Shown here: positions 12,890 to 12,900 of the stretch, piece after piece
Layout: each line of letters starts with the position of its first letter
How positions within the stretch are numbered: the first letter of the stretch is position 1
Assembly (NCBI GenBank): GCA_946479025.1
Contig: CAMLDM010000026.1
Location: 1 to 12,900, forward strand
Direction of reading: 5' to 3'
DNA from: an uncultured Candidatus Saccharibacteria bacterium
GTDB lineage: Bacteria > Patescibacteria > Saccharimonadia > Saccharimonadales > CAMLKC01
DNA: 12,900 bases
Translations under genes and position numbers: made by a program
Notes under the pieces: generated by a model
The model's input: the letters and a program-made list of their open reading frames with translations, nothing else
The model's database searches: none
What the model was told of the DNA's origin: nothing

Positions 12890-12900
12890 GCCCGCAATTC

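Noticed and set aside
1..12900. CRISPR arrays, insertion sequences and tRNA genes.
   Set aside because: No regularly spaced repeats, transposase motifs, terminal inverted repeats with target duplications, or tRNA arm patterns were seen on either strand.

Overview
The window most likely comes from a member of the Candidate Phyla Radiation, probably Candidatus Saccharibacteria (TM7). The case rests on three things. First, there is a secreted protein with tandem PKD domains, repeats of the type VCNPETGEI and an LPHTG sorting signal. Second, several genes begin at, or within a few bases of, their inferred transcription start (leaderless style). Third, a compact secE-nusG / rplK core is embedded among small hypothetical genes. 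The standard code is used: no long gene is interrupted by UGA. Fifteen of sixteen visible stops are UAA or UAG. The lineage call is inference from protein style, because no rRNA gene is present.

Layout. Positions 1-90 hold the tail of an unknown plus-strand gene. Two minus-strand genes follow: a DUF475/TerC-like integral membrane protein (80-1141) and a 616-residue PKD/LPHTG surface protein (1209-3059), separated by an intrinsic terminator. A strong promoter for the surface gene lies back to back with a leaderless start for a plus-strand pair, a P-loop kinase (3221-3805) and a YgjP-type zinc metallopeptidase (3818-4513). Next come an orphan membrane sensor histidine kinase (4547-6181) and a convergent membrane glycosyltransferase (6183-7322, minus). 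The glycosyltransferase is divergent from secE-nusG (7425-8333), which ends in a clear terminator. A small hypothetical gene (8377-8673) separates nusG from rplK (8752-9177), which has its own promoter and terminator and no rplA behind it.

The right third is accessory. A 100-residue protein with a strong ribosome binding site (9318-9620) is followed by an asparagine-synthetase-like enzyme lacking the glutaminase cysteine (9643-11238). This pairing resembles a peptide precursor plus lasso-type macrolactam synthetase, but no protease, RRE or exporter is present. Then come a leaderless Nudix hydrolase (11425-11955), a promoter-to-terminator stretch of about 270 nt that looks like a structured RNA or attenuated leader (11978-12275), an 82-residue unknown protein (12276-12524), and a GC-rich small membrane protein (12644-12850) with the only UGA stop.

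The most interesting regions are the small protein/synthetase-like pair, the structured RNA leader with competing helices, and the recurrent -10-box-to-AUG spacing that indicates leaderless mRNAs.
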